Shown in pieces: positions 12,101 through 24,900 of a stretch of 64,000 nt of DNA; positions within the stretch are counted from its first letter, which is position 1; the number at the start of each line of letters is the position of its first letter. The position numbers were made by a program, and so were the translations under genes. The stretch covers positions 32,830,221-32,894,220 of the forward strand of contig OX359282.1 of assembly GCA_947179155.2 (NCBI GenBank). The letters are read 5' to 3'. Source of the DNA: Hedera helix (taxonomy: Eukaryota > Streptophyta > Magnoliopsida > Apiales > Araliaceae). The notes below the pieces were generated by a model. It saw only the letters and a program-made list of their open reading frames with translations. It made no database searches and had not been told where the DNA came from.

Positions 12101-15041
12101 TGCTACTTAGCAACCGAGTTTACCCAGCATGTCAAAATAATTATATGCAGCACCTTCAGCCAATCCAAAAATCCCAAATAGAGGAATTAGAATGGAAAAT
12201 GAAGTCAATATATAATTCTACCCTCAAAAAGCAATGGAATCAAGATTATCCCTTCAAGTAAATAGCGTATAACATAATTCAACAGCATGTCCATGAAAAT
12301 TAAGATAAATGATATATTGAAAGCACAGACATTGAACAGAACATAATGCAGCCAAATCTTTCTCACTTATTTCTTGAAACCTGACAATTTCCATAGACTA
12401 GATAACTGGCACCACATAACTCAAACCATGGGATATCAACTTACGAGTATCTGTAGAAAGACCTAAACCTAATTTGAGCTTTGATTAAAGAGAAGTGGAA
12501 GTGCACAAAAATTCATCTGGAAATAAGTTTTTAACCCAACTTTTGCTGAAGTAATAAATTAGAGATCCAAGTACCTGTGGACTAGTATATATAGCAAGCT
12601 CCAACTTGAAAGGTTTTGAAAGATTATGAGAACCGCATGGCAAAATAACAACCCAACTGCAAAGATGGCGATACGTAGCATAAATGGTCAGTCATTTGTC
12701 ATGATAGGTGTTTCATAAAAATTAATAAAAGGCAGAATTTGCAATATAATGTAAGATACATCAACAACAATCTAGATATTTGTTTTCCATATTCCATGAG
12801 CAATGTAGAAAGTAGAATATTGAGAAAAATATTTTAGAAGCTGAGCAGGAAAGTTAAAAGTGGATTGGCAAATCACAGTGAGAAAGGGTTTTAGCACTTG
12901 CCTTTGTTCCACATTGTTTATGGTGGATTTTTGTGGCATGAAAGGTATAAATGGTGCTAAGAGAAGAAGATAAGATAGCATACAATACATCAACAAGAAC
13001 CTAGCATTCTAGTTATTCGTTCGCCATCTCTCTCTATCTCTCTGGATAAATTATTTGTTCGCCACATTTCATGAGCAATGTAGAATGTAGTAAAATACTA
13101 ATTTTGAATCTGAGCAAGAAACTTAAAAGAGGCGAGGGAGTCAAAGTAGCAAGTTTTAGCACCTGCCTTGATTTTACATTGTAGATTAAATTATTATGAA
13201 AGAAATAACCAATGCTTTCAAGAGAAGGAGATATCTTTAGTGCAGATATGATTTTTATTATTGATTCTTTTGTATTTTTGGTTGAACGAGTTTTTTTCAG
13301 GAGCTATAATTTCATTTGTGCAATTTCTGTGGGAGTTTTGGTTGGGATCCTAGTGTGGATATTTTTGAGGGTGCTTCTTTGGCTAGACTGTCTTTAGAAG
13401 TTACAGATTTGAATTCTAGGAGCTTGGGTGGTTTTCTGTTTCTCCTTTGCCTTTTCTATACTCCCTGTGTACTTGAGCGTCGTCTCTTTTTGGCAGCTTT
13501 TTAAGAAATCCTTTACTTCAAAATAAGGAAGTTTAAAGCGGAAACTAAATGGCAAGCTTGAAAACCCATGGCATTGTCAATCAATAAGTGTCCACATCGA
13601 ATGAAAACAAGAGCGAGCATGTTGCGGTTTCACATTCACCAGTGTTCAGCTACACAACACACATGGTACATGTGTATTGAAATTGATGCTATAAGTTAGC
13701 CCAAATTCTAAAGATTGGCCGACCACAAAACTGATGTATGTGCTTCATTGGTGTTAAAACTTCCTCTTAATTTGTACTTATAATACGAATAAATAAGAAA
13801 ATCTTCCTCTTAATTAATTTAAGGAGTAGTACATCTACAAGAAGTAAAATGAAAACTATACGCACACTTTTCTTGAAAGCAGTTGAGGAGCAAATAGTTC
13901 AAGAAAGCCTGGCCCATAAAACTCTCGCATCCAACCAGAGAATAAGCAAATATGACCCTAAGAAGCATATATTGAAAACATACGGTCAGCCTATGTTAAT
14001 AATAACTAGAACAGAAAATTATTGCAGTCTTACAAATTAGAATTAATAATAAAATGTTATGAAACTTCAAAGAATACCTCAATTGCACGGACAACGTTGC
14101 CATACCCTTTAACTCGAGCAACGTCAAGTGGAGTTTGATGATCATCATTCATCACTAACGCATTTGCTGAAATTATATATAATTAAACCATTCATAAGTA
14201 TTAAAGCTACTGGTCTTTTTGTTGCCTGTAGACATCCTATGGTTTAATCATAATCATGGCAATTCAAAAACTTACCTCCATGTGAAAGAAGCAATGTAAC
14301 AGTCTGTTCAAGACCTCTTTTTGCAGCATGATGTAGAGGAGTCCCAGCATGACGGCCTAAACAGAATTTATCAAAAATATATAAATCATAATAATGAGAC
14401 AAATCAGGTGCGCATTATTATTCACAATGATTGGGAAGTTAAAAATATACAATTTACATAGAAAACATTAAATCCACATGAAAGATTTATCAGAGATAAG
14501 CAATAAGAGCATCAAAAGACTTACCGACGCGGTAAGCATTCACATTGGCACCCAACTCTATCAAAGTTTTCACAACATTATGTAGTTCTGGGTTCATGCA
14601 AGCAGCAATTAGTGGAGTCTTCCCTTCTTTATCAACCCACTGCATCAAAACAAACCCATTGCAGTTAATTAAGTCCCACTAACTTAAACCCCAAAACACA
14701 TTTACTCACCAAATTACCATCAAATAATCCATCTAACACCAACTTAATGAAACAAAAAAGAAAAAACCTAATTTTGAATTTCGTCTGCTCGGCAGGCTTA
14801 ACTTCAACAATTTTATGGTGTAGTTACACATTTTTCTCTAATAAATACAGAATTCTAACTCACTTAAAAAAAAGATTGAATTTTGAAACCTACTGCATAG
14901 AATTATATAGAGATATCAGAGCAATAAATCTGTTGATACCTCGAGACCAGCTCCATCGTTGCGAAGAGCTTTGATTCCTTCGGTATTACCATAATTAACC
15001 TGCTCAAAAAGCAATTCGTCTTTGGATTGTTGTTGGCCCAT
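9121..15041 (-). CDS. XBAT34/35-type ankyrin-RING E3 ubiquitin ligase, ten exons
   Basis: Exons in gene order: 15041-14940, 14639-14525, 14356-14276, 14166-14078, 13957-13866, 12656-12575, 11458-11356, 11216-11142, 10171-10086, 9798-9121. All introns are GT-AG and the phases join to a 500-aa protein (Arabidopsis XBAT35 is about 460). It begins MGQQQSKDELLFEQV, a possible N-myristoylation signal at Gly2. Ankyrin repeats fill about residues 35-130 (KEGKTPLIAAC, HAGTPLHHAAKRG, NDDHQTPLDVARVKG). A conserved HICLFSGWMREFYGP block and a PFKLELAIY block follow, then a basic RRWRRRRRG run. A ubiquitin-interacting-motif-like helix (DLELAMAINASLQS) lies near 299-313. The C3HC4 RING is Cys449, 452, 464, His466, Cys470, 473, 484, 487. 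Family members transfer ubiquitin; Arabidopsis XBAT35 acts in apical-hook ethylene responses and defence and is alternatively spliced. The large introns hold repeats but no break in the frame. Confidence 0.95.
10417..10800. mobile_element. GGTAC-rich repeat insert in XBAT intron 8
   Basis: Within the intron between exons 10171-10086 and 11216-11142. The left part (10420-10520) carries five or more short units of the type CGGTACGAATACGGGTATG. The right part (10720-10770) carries GGTACATAAGAGTACCC and TTGGGTACACAAG. Clustered subterminal repeats at both ends of a few hundred AT-rich bases suggest a nonautonomous DNA transposon. I could not define terminal repeats or a target duplication, so the boundaries are approximate. 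Confidence 0.4.
12760..13215. repeat. Tandem duplication in XBAT intron 5
   Basis: Two diverged copies of about 230 bp, each running TACATCAACAA, then CATGAGCAATGTAGAA, then CTGAGCA(G/A)GAAA(G/C)TTAAAAG, then TTTTAGCAC(T/C)TGCCTT. They start near 12757 and 12987. They lie in the 1.2 kb intron between exons 13957-13866 and 12656-12575 and do not touch coding sequence. Confidence 0.7.
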
Positions 15042-16131
15042 TGAATCGAATTATATTTCCGTTTTGAAGGATGATTAGGGACTGATCCACGAGAAAGCTG
15101 GATAATTTGCTCCAGAAAGTTTTTCAGAAGGAAAACGAAAGAAAATGGAGGACTTGAAAGGTATTTTACTTTTTATGCAAAGATTTTATAACATGTGGGG
15201 TACAAACTACAAATATTGAATATTATTGGGACTTTCCTTAGCAAAGAAGACATAGACTTCAACCACCGAAAAAGAAGATATAGACATAGGCGTACTAATT
15301 ACTCTCCAATTAGACGCCAATTTTAATCTTTATAAATTAAATTAATTATTTTTAAAATTAATAATTAAATATATTTATAAAATTTTAAAATTTTAAATTA
15401 ATAATAAGTTATAAATATTTTTTAATTATAATTTATTTATTTATATTTTAATAAAAATAATATAAAAGATAATTAAAATAAAATATTTAATTTCAAACGG
15501 AAAAAGTAATTAATAATATTAATATTATTAGTTGAACGGTTGAACCACGCGGCGTTGACTATTTAAGCTGTCTACGTCACGTCGGTGTGGTAGTAATGCT
15601 GGATAACAATCTGGTGCTCTCGAGTCCAGGCGAAATAAGTTGCGGTAGTGAGTATGTAACACCTTAAGCTTGTTACAGTCCCGAACTGTTGTTATATGCC
15701 GCAAGCTTAGACTAAAATTTAATTGTACAACTTTAAACATTTATAAAATCTAATATTTATGTAAAATTCAATAGAATCTCAACAAAACAAAAATTGAATC
15801 TCAATATATATCAAATAGATGCATAACTTTTCGATACCAATATAACTTAATAAATATTCAATTACAATATTAAATAAATTTTTTAGCTAAAGACCTCGTG
15901 ATAAATCTCGATTTGCTATACAGTGTCGTTATTTTCAAAATATAATAACCTATAAAATTATAAGGGATAAGTGATAAAACTTAATAAATAGATATTTCCT
16001 ATTTAGATAGATCATGTACAACTTACAAAATACTTTTTTTTTTTGAAATAACACTTTATTTCGATAAAAATAGTAAATATTTTTTTAAAACTAACAAGAC
16101 AATAATAAAGCGAATTCATTTCAAAAATAAA

Positions 16132-16134
<3 letters not shown>

Positions 16135-16192
<58 letters not shown>
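16135..16192. repeat. (TA)n microsatellite
   Basis: Uninterrupted TA dinucleotide array of about 55 bases. Confidence 0.95.
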
Positions 16193-16195
<3 letters not shown>

Positions 16196-18913
16196 TCACA
16201 ATCCTATAAACTAAGGTTACAATCGTCTTGTAACATAAATCAAAAATTTAATTATGTCATTTATTAAGATATCTATAATGTACACGTTCCTCAAAAGATA
16301 TCTAAAAGGTGTGCACGTTAGTAGGGTGCCTATATTAGTTCCGGAACTAAGCGTAAGCAATAACGAGTTATATATATAGTCGGATTGAAGATTTCAAAAA
16401 AGGTTTCTTAATATTATTGATATTCTAAACTATATTTGTTTCATAGTTCAAAATTATATAATTTCATTTTTTAAATCAAAATTTTATTTCGATAGTTGAT
16501 CCGAATTTTAAAATTACAAGAGTAACATTTTTACTAAAACGGAAACCTTAAATAAAGCATAATAAATTTTGAAATAATATATTTAGACATCCGAGTAATT
16601 ACTAAGATATAAATAAAAATAAACGGCAATTTTAAAAAAAACACTAAATAGTTTGAAAAACTACTTCCAATATACAATTTCAAAATATTAAATAATTCAA
16701 ATAGTCACTTACTGTGTACAAGTACCTAAAAAAATCAATTCCATAATACAAGATGTTGCCTTAATCACAAAATCAGTTACCACTTCACCTTATAACACTT
16801 CTTTGGATAATTAGAGTTTTTAATAATTAATTATAAATCATAAATATCCAGTTATCAAATCTGTCCAAATGTCATCAAGACTTCAGACCACTATTTCTGC
16901 CAAAACTCCCTCATTTTGAACTTAATAAAACAGAAATTACACGTCAAAGAGCCTCAAGAATCACTCAAATCAAACATAAAACCACCAAATTATTAATATT
17001 TGAAAATATGATTATAAATTGCAAAAAATTCAGACCAACAATATCTTAAATTCCATAACAACTAAAATTCTTAATTTCAACGGTTCAAAATTGGTGAACA
17101 TGTTTTCAACTTATAGGACTATGGAATATCCAAAATTGAGATACAAAGGTCGGATCAAGCATTATTGACTACACAATGGAATACAAAAATAGTAGAAAAT
17201 AAATTTTCAGATTTAATTTTCTTACCTTTAATGGAGTTCTTTTCCTTTGTCAATTTACATTAATTTGCTTTTCTAAATCTCGCAAGAAAAATCTCCAAAT
17301 ATTCAAAATACTAAATCAATATTTATCAATTAAAATCAAAATTAAAGAAGAAGATGAAGAGCTCTTATGTATCAAGTTTTTTTTTCCTTCAAATTATTCT
17401 CCACTCACCTTTCTATATTCTCTCTTCACCTTTCTCTATTCTCTCTTCACATCTCTCAACATAGTTAGTTTGTAGTAATTTTATTTAAAGATACATATTA
17501 CACTAATAATTATCTTAGGTTATCATTAATTTTTTTTACGCTTTAGTCGTGTTGTTTCTTTTAACAATTATTTTTACAGGATAATTAGGTGTTAGGATAA
17601 GACTCCTTTTAAAATTCAAAAAGATACATATTACACTAATTAATTATTTTAAATTATCATTATTTATACGTAGCCGATTACTCAATTATTCTAATTAATT
17701 AATTATTGTTATTAATTATCAATTACTTATTTTTTTTAAAACACTAAAATTATAATATTATAAATTCGAGTTATCACATAGTATCAACTATGAGCACACT
17801 GTGGAGGGGCTTTTGGTAATAAACCTTTTGGAGACATTATTGGGCCGATTTGTTTCAGTCCAAAATGTCTCCAATTTATTTATTTATTTTATCTATAGCC
17901 TATTACACTAGTTAATCCAAAACTTAACTACTCTCCTTCTTTTCTCTTTATTATCGAAGATACTATACTTTTGAAGTTATAATTATGATTCCAAATAATG
18001 ATACAACATTAAATGTTGTTAAAAACCCGAGTGTCGATGGTATAAATGTAAAAGTATCTTTAAAAATTGCTCTTACATTGCCAACAATTTTAATTATGGA
18101 TAAATTGTAACTAAACTAACTAGGGAGGTGCTTATATAAATTGAAAATAATATATTCAAATAATATTTAAATAAATTACGAAACTTTTTTGTTGCCGAAA
18201 TATATGGCAAAACACAATACTGCATTCTATTTGTATTGACCTTTTTAGATACAAGTATGCATAGTCATATATATTAGCTTCCAAATACCAGCGAAAATAA
18301 TTTAGTTTTTCTTTTCTCTGAAATAGATGCTAATTCTTTAAAAGATAAAGCACAAAAGACTACACATTTTAAACAATATCAAAGGAATTATATATCTACT
18401 AAACCCTTTATATCAACCCAAATTTGTGCGTCTACCAACTTTACTTTTCCAATTATCTTCAGCTCTCAATATCCACTTCTCCTGCATATCTGATCTGAAA
18501 ACAACACGCTTGAATAAATAGTAGATCCATTGACCTCATAGATTAATGGAGGACAAGCATTTTCATAAACTATCAACAAAAATAGCTCTACAAATAGCAT
18601 TGAATTTTGTACCAGCAAGTTCACTACTGCATTTATGAAATGGTAACTATTAGATGCTGAAAATACGACGGCATGTAAGAACAAATAATGAAATGAATTA
18701 GAATTAAGAAAATAAAAATAAAATGAATGTGTGACCTTGGATTAGGCTGCTAGGTGATACAAACTTCATGTTGCAGTATTCTTTGCCACTTTGAAAATGG
18801 CATTCTTTTTTCTGTTTTATTATAAAGAAAAATCCTTCGAGCCACCCTACTAACAAGTCAATTCTCTAGTATATTCTAATCATGACCTTTTGATTCTTCT
18901 CAAAGCCCAGCAG

Positions 18914-18943
18914 CCCCCCCCCCCCCCCCCCCCCCCCCCCCCC
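18914..18943 (-). repeat. 30-base C run, G-run in the PRAF 3'UTR
   Basis: A pure run of 30 C on the plus strand, beginning 43 bases past the PRAF stop codon, so the transcript carries a G30 tract in its 3'UTR. Long G tracts can form quadruplexes. The exact length is the sort of value sequencing often gets wrong. Confidence 0.9.
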
Positions 18944-18986
18944 AGTTTGCCTTTAATTTCTGGAATCATAGCTAAAAAAACCAAAG

Positions 18987-21900
18987 TTAAGAAGATGAAG
19001 CTGCTTCACCATTTTCCTCGGCAGGTGGTGGAGCTGCAGATGATTCAGTTGGAGTGCTGATAGTCTTTGTCGGGTTGTACTTCTTAAGCAGCCTGTCTTT
19101 GTTTTCCTTCCACCATTCTTCTGCTTGCTGAGCTGCAAACTTCCGTTTGCTGTAGACATATTGTGGTCAATTTGAAACAATAAGATTGAGTAACATTTGG
19201 GAGGAAAAAATCATTGTACTTAACAAGAAAATTTTTATCGCTTTTTTACATCAATAATATCATAACATTGTTTTTATCATCTTCTACGTTAACAGTGTTG
19301 TACAGTATGCTTCGAGTCTCTGAATTTTGCAGCAAGTATAGCCTAGTTTTCATAATATATCATAGAATCTTCATTAATACGTATTAATGAAATTTTTGTG
19401 TACTAAGTTGTGCTCAAAATGCCTAATGAAAATTTTGTTCCACTAAATTAGGAAATGAAAGGAAAGACTTCTAATGGTAGATACAAGCTCTTCTAAAACT
19501 AGTATGGATGCTGGAGCCTACGAAGTTTAGGTACAGTGTCCAAAAATCCTAGAAATATTTACTCACAGTAGTTGAAAATCATGCTGTCGTTCCAGGAGAA
19601 GTTGAAGGTGTCTTCAAATAATTACCAAAAAAAAAAACAGAACGTGTCTTCAAATGATTCTGATATGAATAACATTTGGTCTGAACAATATATGATAGAA
19701 ACTCTGTTCAATTTTTTTTTTTTATCATAGCTTTCGACCAAATAACCACTATATAATTGATTACTTCTAGGCATGTCTGTATGGTGGAGAATGCAAGTGT
19801 CTACAAAATTTTAAATGTGTAAAAGCATATCAACAATGATTGAGGAGTGTAAAATATTCATCTATTGTAGTACCTGAATCTAACTCGCTTGAAAATCTTG
19901 GTACCATTTCCCAGTTGAATCAGGGTAACATAAACACCAGGTTCAAATTGCTCAATTACTTCCTTTCGTCCCTCAGTCTTTGCAGCTCTAGATCTTGATC
20001 CACTTTCTGTGTGAGGTGTGTCTTCTTTTTTATCAGAAACAGATGATCCATTACTTTCCTGTGCAGTACCTTCAGCATCATGCGATGTTTCCGGAAGTCC
20101 TGCATCATCCAAATGATCTTCCATCCCATGATGATTCACGTTGGTAAATTCACCCATCGAAGCAGTTCTAGAATGAAGATTTTGTTGCTTAGACACCAAG
20201 TCTGGTGGCAAGGAAGAATTAGATTCAGATGCTTCAGTTCCACTGGCATTCAAAAATGATTCGACTTGAGCATGCATGGATTTGAAGGTTTCACTGTCAG
20301 AAATTTCAGGAGGCAGATTTTCTGTGATTTCCTTCAACTGAATAACATAAGAAATTGCAAGAAGCAGTATTATTAGAAAATTTGTTTTCATGTATTAAAC
20401 AAGGAGAGTTTCAGATTTCACCTTGAGTCAATATTGACAAGTACTCCCTCCATTCCAAAATATAAGATCACTTGCTTTTGGAACGGAGTCCAGTGATATT
20501 TATATTTTGGAACAGATGGAGGAAGTACTTATCAATAACTTAAAATTGAAGTGACACTAGCAGATTAAGGAACCCGTTAATGTACATTAGGCTAATATGG
20601 TCTTATAAAGAGAGTTCTAAAAACAAAACAAAATATATTCAATTTCTATAAAGATACATTCTCATCTTTGTTCTGATTTTCCAACATAAAAGTAGGCACG
20701 CTTGCCTATTCTGTACATTAATAGTATAATCAAATTTTTTATAGTGGACAAATTATGCAATTTAAATTGGTGGTTTTTTCAGGGTGATCTGTTTTGGTAA
20801 TAATGCCATATCGGTATGGTTTTACTCCTCATAAGTGCTGCTCCTCCCAATTTCAAATGAAATTTACAAACGCTTTCACATATACAATATCAATAGATGC
20901 AAGGCTTAAAACTTCATATCAAATTAAATTTAGTGGATCTTTGAGCACAGGCCACTATTTGGAGCGACAAAAAGTGGATACTTGGAGGAATACTAAGATT
21001 ACCTTAGTTGTGATGCCCTTGACAACTTCCACTGCAACAGTGCATTTGGAAGATTTATCTTCAGCCAACCTAGCAGCCTCTTGAGCATTCTTTTGTAGTT
21101 TTCTAACCTCTGCATCTTGGATTTCACTTTTCTGCTTTAAAATTTTAAGCTACAATTCAAGAATAGAAAAATATGCAAATTGTTAGCGAGGAGCAGCATC
21201 ATAATAGAGTCATGGTAAAGAATCGACAAGAGGATGACAATGACGAAGGAAAATTTTATACCTGGCTTTGTAATTTGTTCACTTCTTGGTTCAAAAGCTC
21301 ATTTGTCTTCTTAAGGCTATCAATCACACCCCTTGAAAACACTGGAGTGGCAGAGCGAGGAGGACTTGGTCTCCTAGAGTATGGTGAAACAGGTCTCAAG
21401 TTGGACACATTCAGTGGAGGTTGAGGCTGACGATGTGGAGGAGTCGGAGGCTGAGGTACTGTTGCCATTGCAGGCTTCCAAGCAGATTGAAGAGCACTAA
21501 GTGAACTTGGGAATGAAATATCTTTTAGTCGTTGAAGTGATGGAACTTGGGAAGTTCTCACTATGGATAAAGAATCAGAGTCCGTTCCAGGTTTGGCTGA
21601 CTTAACCTCATGGTACTTGACTGGTTCCGTGGTGGGGTAGAGCAGAATCCTTGAAATCCTAGCCTCCCCCCTTTCTGGCCTACTCCCTTCTACATGATGA
21701 GGGACAGTCCCTTTCCTACTAAAAGTAGAGACATTACCAACCTCAGCAGCCTTTTTGAGTTTTGCATAGCAAGAGTCACACACACGATGAGGTTTTCCAG
21801 GAGTTGGAGCTAATGCTGCTTTCAATGCCTTTTTAGAACTACAAGCATGGCAATGCACCAGTCCGCAGTTATAGCAGTGGTGCCTCTTTCTAGTAAAACC

Positions 21901-24900
21901 AAATGGTTGCCGGCAACCAGAACACACTGATTGATCTACTCCAGAGACCCACTTATGAATGCATATAATTGCAGTGTAATTCGAGCCACATGATATACTT
22001 CTAATGTGCCTATCCTTTAGTGCTTCAACCAGTGTTGGAGTATTCCGATCTTCTGCATCCCCCTGTCCCAATCTCCCATTTTCACCGCATCCCCATGTAA
22101 ATAATTCACTTCTTGATGTCAAGGCACAAATGTGATATGCACCACAAGCGATATCTTCAACAAATTCACCTACCAATCTATCTTGTACTAAACAAGGTGA
22201 CTTCCCATCTGACTGTGCATTGCCCAGCTGACCATATGTAGTACTGCCCATAGTGAAGACATGACCAGATGTAGTAAGGCCAACAGTGATACTATTTCCA
22301 CATGCTAGCTGAAAGAAACTGTAGTCAATTAGTGCAGACACATAAGTTGGAAGCAGATAAGTTTCCTTATTTCCATGACCCAGTCGATATTTATCACCAT
22401 CACCCCATGTGAACAACTTTCTAGACGTAACGTTTGAACCAGACTGGCTATAAACCTCTATAATGGCTGCTGTATGCCACATGCCACATGCAACTTTAAG
22501 AGTCTTCAATCCACTCAGTGATTGAACTTCCTTTGGATATGGAGCACTTTCTTGATCACCATGGCCAAGAGCACCAAATGATCCATCACCAAATGTGAAC
22601 AGCTTTCCATTGGAAGTTGCTAATGCAGAATGCCATGTTCCACATGCAATAGATAAAACTTGAAGTCCTTCTAGGGGACCCGAAACTCTTTTAGGTATCC
22701 AGTGGCTCACATCACTGCCATGACCAAGAAGTCCAGCATTATGGATACCATCACCCCAGGTATATAAATCACCAGAAGTAGATACAGCGCATGTATGGTA
22801 TTCACCACATGCAACAAATTCTATATTAGAAACTGTGAGAAATTCAACAAGCTGAGGATGACCAAAATCCTTTTCAATTCCATGACCAAGTCTACCTCCA
22901 GATTCCTCTCCCCAGGTGAAAACCTCACCTTGCCTTGTGACAAGAGCAACATGTCGAACGCCACATGCTATTTGGAGAACATCAAGAACTACTTTTGATT
23001 CTAAGGGCTTAGGAGTCAGCACATCACTTTTTGTAGGAAGTGCACTCCCAGATCCATCTGTTGAAACCCCGTCAGACCAGATCTCCCCCCATACATAAAC
23101 ATCACCTAGTGATTCTATGTCATCTGGTCCAGAACCTTGACTTGAACAACTCGGAGTGCTTGAAACGCTAATTCGGAAACCATCTGCACCACTCATTCTT
23201 AATTGCATATTTGCACGTTCAGTCCCAACATCTGAGCTTGGATATTGAATAGAAGTTTCACGAGAACTGTAATCAAGAGAATTTCTGCTACGAATACTTG
23301 AACTGAATTCTAGTGTTGCACCAAAAGGACACTCATTTTGACTTAAGGCGCTAAAACTATCATGTATCTGCAACACTGAGATGTTAACAACTGAATTAGA
23401 TGCCTGGAAATATACCACCAGTATAAATATCTTTTTTTTGGGTAAATAAACAATTATTTTAGCAGAAAGCAAGATAAACAGAAGGGAGAGAGGGGGGGGG
23501 GGGGGGGGGTAGAAGAAGAGAACACAAAGCAATCAAGAAGTGTGAAGAACTAAAGCATACTTAATAGAATGCAAGAATGCCAAGTTCATGCCTGTTCACT
23601 TAATCTACCTAGAAGCTTCCTAATACCCTTTTATGTCCCTCTGCATGTAAGTACACATTTGTTCCCCTTACACAGATGCGTTCCTCTAGAATCCTTTATT
23701 ATGTATACAAATAGCCATGTTAGTGTCAAACTCCAGTTTGTCCACGAGTGTGAAGTGTTCTAGGCTTGAGTAAGTTGTAATATTGTATTTGAGATTGTAT
23801 TAATAATTATAGCCAAGTCAGTTCTTTTTTTTGAGTTCTTTTAGTTTGTTGGTTTTTCTTACTCACATCAAGGTTGTCTAGAGTAACTTCAGTTCTACAA
23901 CATTTTCTACAAGGAGAACAAAACAAACACGTATCAGATTAAAAAAAGAGGATAATAAACAACAAACACAACAAGACCATTAATAAGTGAACATCTAACT
24001 GTAGATGCAAGCATAATTTTGTCATTTAAGAAGCAATCGCATATTACAGTTTATGCTGGTTTGCATACCAAATGAAATGCCAAATCATGATTGAGAAATT
24101 GATTCGAGTCCACAAAGACACCAACAAATTAACAAGTGATTCGGGCACAAACAACACATTCACAAAATCCATTGTTTGGTGGTAATTCGAAAATGTTCTA
24201 CAAGTTCTCACAGATTTTTGCAAATAACGTAAATTCTTACCAGAACATAATAAAACTTATACTATTTCAGTTAATGATATAATTTCTGCTAGTGACACAT
24301 TCACAATCTACAGGGAAGATGAACAATTTCTATTTTAAAACCATGTAAAGAGATCTCTAAATTTCTTTCAGATTCATATATTATGAGAAACAAATGTATA
24401 CTCCCCCAGCTTTTGTGTATAAGATAGAAGGACGAATTACGAAATTTCTTTTATTGTTTACCTAATGAACATTGGAATTTTATAAATTTATCACCATTAT
24501 TAGAGTATATCTTATTTCAAGTCTCTCCATTAATTGTATACCTGTTTCCAATCAACCAATTCAATTGAAGATGTTCTAAAATAATATTATCTTAGTAGGC
24601 TATAAGAAAGTGAATAGCCAAAGTAGAATAGCATCATTATATATAGGGTGTTTGGATGAAAAGATTTCATATTATCTTTCAGCATCTTTGTAGCATTTCA
24701 GATGATTAAGCTAGTGACTTTCTTTCCAAAACTTGCGGAAAAGAAATAAGGAATAAAGACTTGTAGAGGTGCATGTTTCTTTATACATTTTTAAACACTA
24801 TTCATGTGCAACAACATTCAAGCTATGGAATGCCCACAAGAACCTATGCAGGCAGAAAAATAGTTAAACTGTACAGCATAATAACATGGATATTGACAAA

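Larger units (their letters stand above)
15042..18986. other. Intergenic: XBAT promoter side and AT-rich DNA
   Basis: Bases just above 15042 are the XBAT 5'UTR and promoter region on the minus strand. The rest is AT-rich with no supported gene. A (TA)n array sits at 16135-16192. A less AT-rich patch at 15530-15740 contains GTCACGTCGG-type sequence but no recognisable gene or repeat family. A short hairpin lies near 17830-17872 (GGAGACATT and AATGTCTCC arms). Confidence 0.55.

Noticed and set aside
13212..13504. Plus-strand ORFs in an XBAT intron, one reading HLCNFCGSFGW, which looks a little like the XBAT HICLFCGW block.
   Set aside because: The true HICLFSGWMREFYGP exon is on the minus strand at 13957-13866 with good splice sites. 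After the first few residues the plus-strand match fails, so it is chance.
22795..23098. Plus-strand ORFs over the RCC1 region.
   Set aside because: Shadows of the PRAF large exon.
21256..23532. Taking the long minus-strand frame as a complete 758-aa protein starting at 23532.
   Set aside because: The first 43 residues (with a Pro run from the C tract and a hydrophobic stretch) are intron. A 3' splice site at 23404-23405 and five upstream PH exons give the normal family N-terminus.
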